From: Gammaproteobacteria bacterium
GTDB lineage: Bacteria; Pseudomonadota; Gammaproteobacteria; Pseudomonadales; Azotimanducaceae_A
Length of the DNA: 7,974 nucleotides
Direction of reading: 5' to 3'
NCBI GenBank assembly: GCA_012960755.1
Contig: DUAT01000014.1
Coordinates: forward strand, 1-7,974
In this document: in pieces, positions 7,073 through 7,974 of the stretch
Numbering within the stretch: the stretch's first letter is position 1
How the letters are laid out: every line of letters begins with the position of its first letter
Program-made: the position numbers and the translations under genes
The notes under the pieces: generated by a model
The model's database searches: none
Told to the model about the DNA's origin: nothing
Seen by the model: the letters and a program-made list of their open reading frames with translations, nothing else

Positions 7073-7974
7073 CTACCATTTACACTCCTTGCCCATCAAG
7101 TCACTTAACTCAGAAGAGCTGACACCGGTACCAAGGTCAATTTTGATTGAAAATTCATACTTTCCGGTTTCCTGTAAGTCCTTAAGCATTTGCGCAGTCT
7201 GGTTGCGCAACAGTTCGACATGGCGGCTTGACGCCTTGCATTCCATGATGATATCGCCGGGCATATGGATTTGAATCAGGCATTTGTTACCTTCGTAACC
7301 TTTGATGATGTTCTTGCCTATAAACCCTGGAATGATCGGGTGGGAGTAGGTATATGTATGTGGAGTACAGGAGTTGAGGCTCTTCACATAGGCGAAGGTG
7401 TCGTTGATATATTTTTCCATCTCGACCGGCGGCTGCTCATCTATGGTCAATTCGCAGGATTCGGCCATGGTCTGGCCTACTTTGTCTGCGAGCTCTTGAT
7501 CAGGCGTCAGGCGAAGCGGGAAGGGACCATCACGATGGGTCTGGAGCTGTTCTGCCCAGTGTCGCTCCATCGCCAGTAACGCGTCGACTGCTTTTGCAGG
7601 CGCCTTGCATAGTAGCCCGATTGCCCCAACGACTATGACCTTGAACCGACAAAGAGCACCCTCGGAACCCTGGATGATGAACTGAAGTTTTTTAGCGGGG
7701 ATAGTAGGCACCGAAAACGTGAATTCAGACGGTTCACAGGTCTTCATATTTTTCCCCAGAATCTGTGATTGCGACAGGTACTTGGCAACAGATGCTGGGT
7801 TTTCAAAAATCCATTGTTCATCATTAGCAGTTTCGACTGAGCGGCCCTGGGAAGTTCCTATTTCCTGAAAAGATGCAATTAACCATCGCCCATCTCTTTG
7901 GACTATCTGATATTGCGCACGTTCCAGCGGGTCAGTAACCGAGGGCGCATCCGGCGCATCAGATTCTTTTTTCA
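7073..7974 (-). CDS. Unrecognised protein with a duplicated cysteine module, 5'-truncated by the window edge
   Basis: The frame is open from the right edge (first full codon at 7972) to TAG at 7073-7075, giving 300 visible residues. I do not recognise a named family. Visible order: a short acidic/proline linker (SDAPDAPSV), a stretch with ERAQYQIVQRDGRWLIASFQ that looks like the last strands of a folded domain, then two copies of a module of about 86 residues (7541-7798 and 7172-7429). Each copy carries C-x-P, [FY]-T-[FY]-S-x-P, I-I-x-G-x-E-G-x-x-C and G-x-I-x-x-x-C-K-A. The first ATG (7745-7747) falls inside copy 1, and no ATG, GTG or TTG occurs in frame upstream within the window, so the real start lies beyond it. 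Several further cysteines (98, 222 counted from that ATG) suggest an oxidising compartment. No signal peptide can be seen because the N-terminus is missing. It precedes the transglutaminase-like gene by 102 bp on the same strand and probably belongs to the same operon. Confidence 0.75.
   Translation of the reverse strand, partial: KKESDAPDAPSVTDPLERAQYQIVQRDGRWLIASFQEIGTSQGRSVETANDEQWIFENPASVAKYLSQSQILGKNMKTCEPSEFTFSVPTIPAKKLQFIIQGSEGALCRFKVIVVGAIGLLCKAPAKAVDALLAMERHWAEQLQTHRDGPFPLRLTPDQELADKVGQTMAESCELTIDEQPPVEMEKYINDTFAYVKSLNSCTPHTYTYSHPIIPGFIGKNIIKGYEGNKCLIQIHMPGDIIMECKASSRHVELLRNQTAQMLKDLQETGKYEFSIKIDLGTGVSSSELSDLMGKECKW
7172..7429 (-). repeat. Copy 2 of the internal cysteine module
   Basis: This is the second segment, from the Pro before VEMEKY to the Gln of LKDLQ. 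Shared landmarks with copy 1 are P, K-Y, C-x-P, T and S in the aromatic strand ([FY]T[FY]S), I-P, I-I-x-G, E-G-x-x-C, G-x-I and C-K-A. Copy 2 carries MPGDIIMEC where copy 1 has VVGAIGLLC. Similarity probably continues weakly beyond both copies with small gaps (GPFPLRLTPD against GKYEFSIKID). Confidence 0.8.
7541..7798 (-). repeat. Copy 1 of the internal cysteine module
   Basis: This encodes the first of two homologous segments of about 86 residues, from the Pro of NPASVAKY to the Gln of AEQLQ. Aligned without gaps to copy 2 at a fixed offset of 123 codons, 26 of 86 positions are identical by my count, including all three cysteines, the C-x-P motif and the I-I-x-G-x-E-G-x-x-C block. The DNA has diverged, so this is an old protein-level duplication rather than a recent DNA repeat. 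The first 17 codons lie upstream of the ATG at 7747. Confidence 0.8.
7944..7961 (-). repeat. 9-bp tandem repeat in a linker
   Basis: The unit GGCGCATC plus one base occurs twice in a row on the plus strand. On the minus strand it encodes a repeated Asp-Ala-Pro in the linker near the window edge. It keeps the frame and probably marks an interdomain linker in the partial protein. Confidence 0.5.

Noticed and set aside
7064..7074. Small hairpin AGCC-AGA-GGCT followed by T's at the end of the cysteine-module gene
   Set aside because: The stem is only 4 bp and overlaps the stop codon; too weak for an intrinsic terminator.
7265..7579. Plus-strand ORF of 104 codons within the cysteine-module gene
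   Set aside because: It is antisense to a frame carrying a conserved internal protein repeat; a shadow ORF.

Overview
The window shows bacterial gene organisation: dense coding, short intergenic gaps, ATG and GTG starts, and Sec signal peptides. Base composition looks close to half G+C by eye. I cannot assign a phylum. Extracellular-type domains and exported multi-domain proteins with cysteine pairs would fit a Gram-negative bacterium, but that is inference. There are no RNA genes, insertion sequences, CRISPR arrays or recognisable replication or integration sites.

Layout: the left edge holds the 3' part of a plus-strand gene (1-564) ending in a GerMN domain. It converges on a run of three minus-strand genes filling the rest. 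In transcription order these are: (i) a gene entering from the right edge (7974 down to 7073), whose visible product has two copies of a cysteine-containing module of about 86 residues; (ii) a 773-residue exported protein (6970-4649) with a transglutaminase-like fold that appears to have lost its whole catalytic triad, plus a C-terminal membrane helix; (iii) a 1326-residue exported protein (4593-613) built as signal peptide, two N-terminal beta domains, two discoidin-like domains, a PPC-like domain, two von Willebrand A (VWA) domains with intact MIDAS motifs, and a C-terminal beta domain. Gaps are 102 bp and 55 bp on one strand, and I see no convincing promoter or terminator between the genes, so one operon is the simplest reading.

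Working together (inference): the set looks like a cell-envelope or surface system rather than a metabolic pathway. The VWA/discoidin protein would bind ligands or partner proteins in a metal-dependent way. The membrane-anchored pseudo-transglutaminase would be a non-enzymatic scaffold or binding partner. The duplicated-cysteine protein is a further component with unproven localisation. It differs from the classic MoxR-DUF58-transglutaminase-VWA operons because no MoxR ATPase or DUF58 gene is visible.

Both edge genes are longer than a start-codon-based reading suggests. The left gene is open to base 1 and the right gene is open to base 7974. In the right gene the internal repeat itself extends upstream of the first in-frame ATG, showing that this ATG is not the true start.
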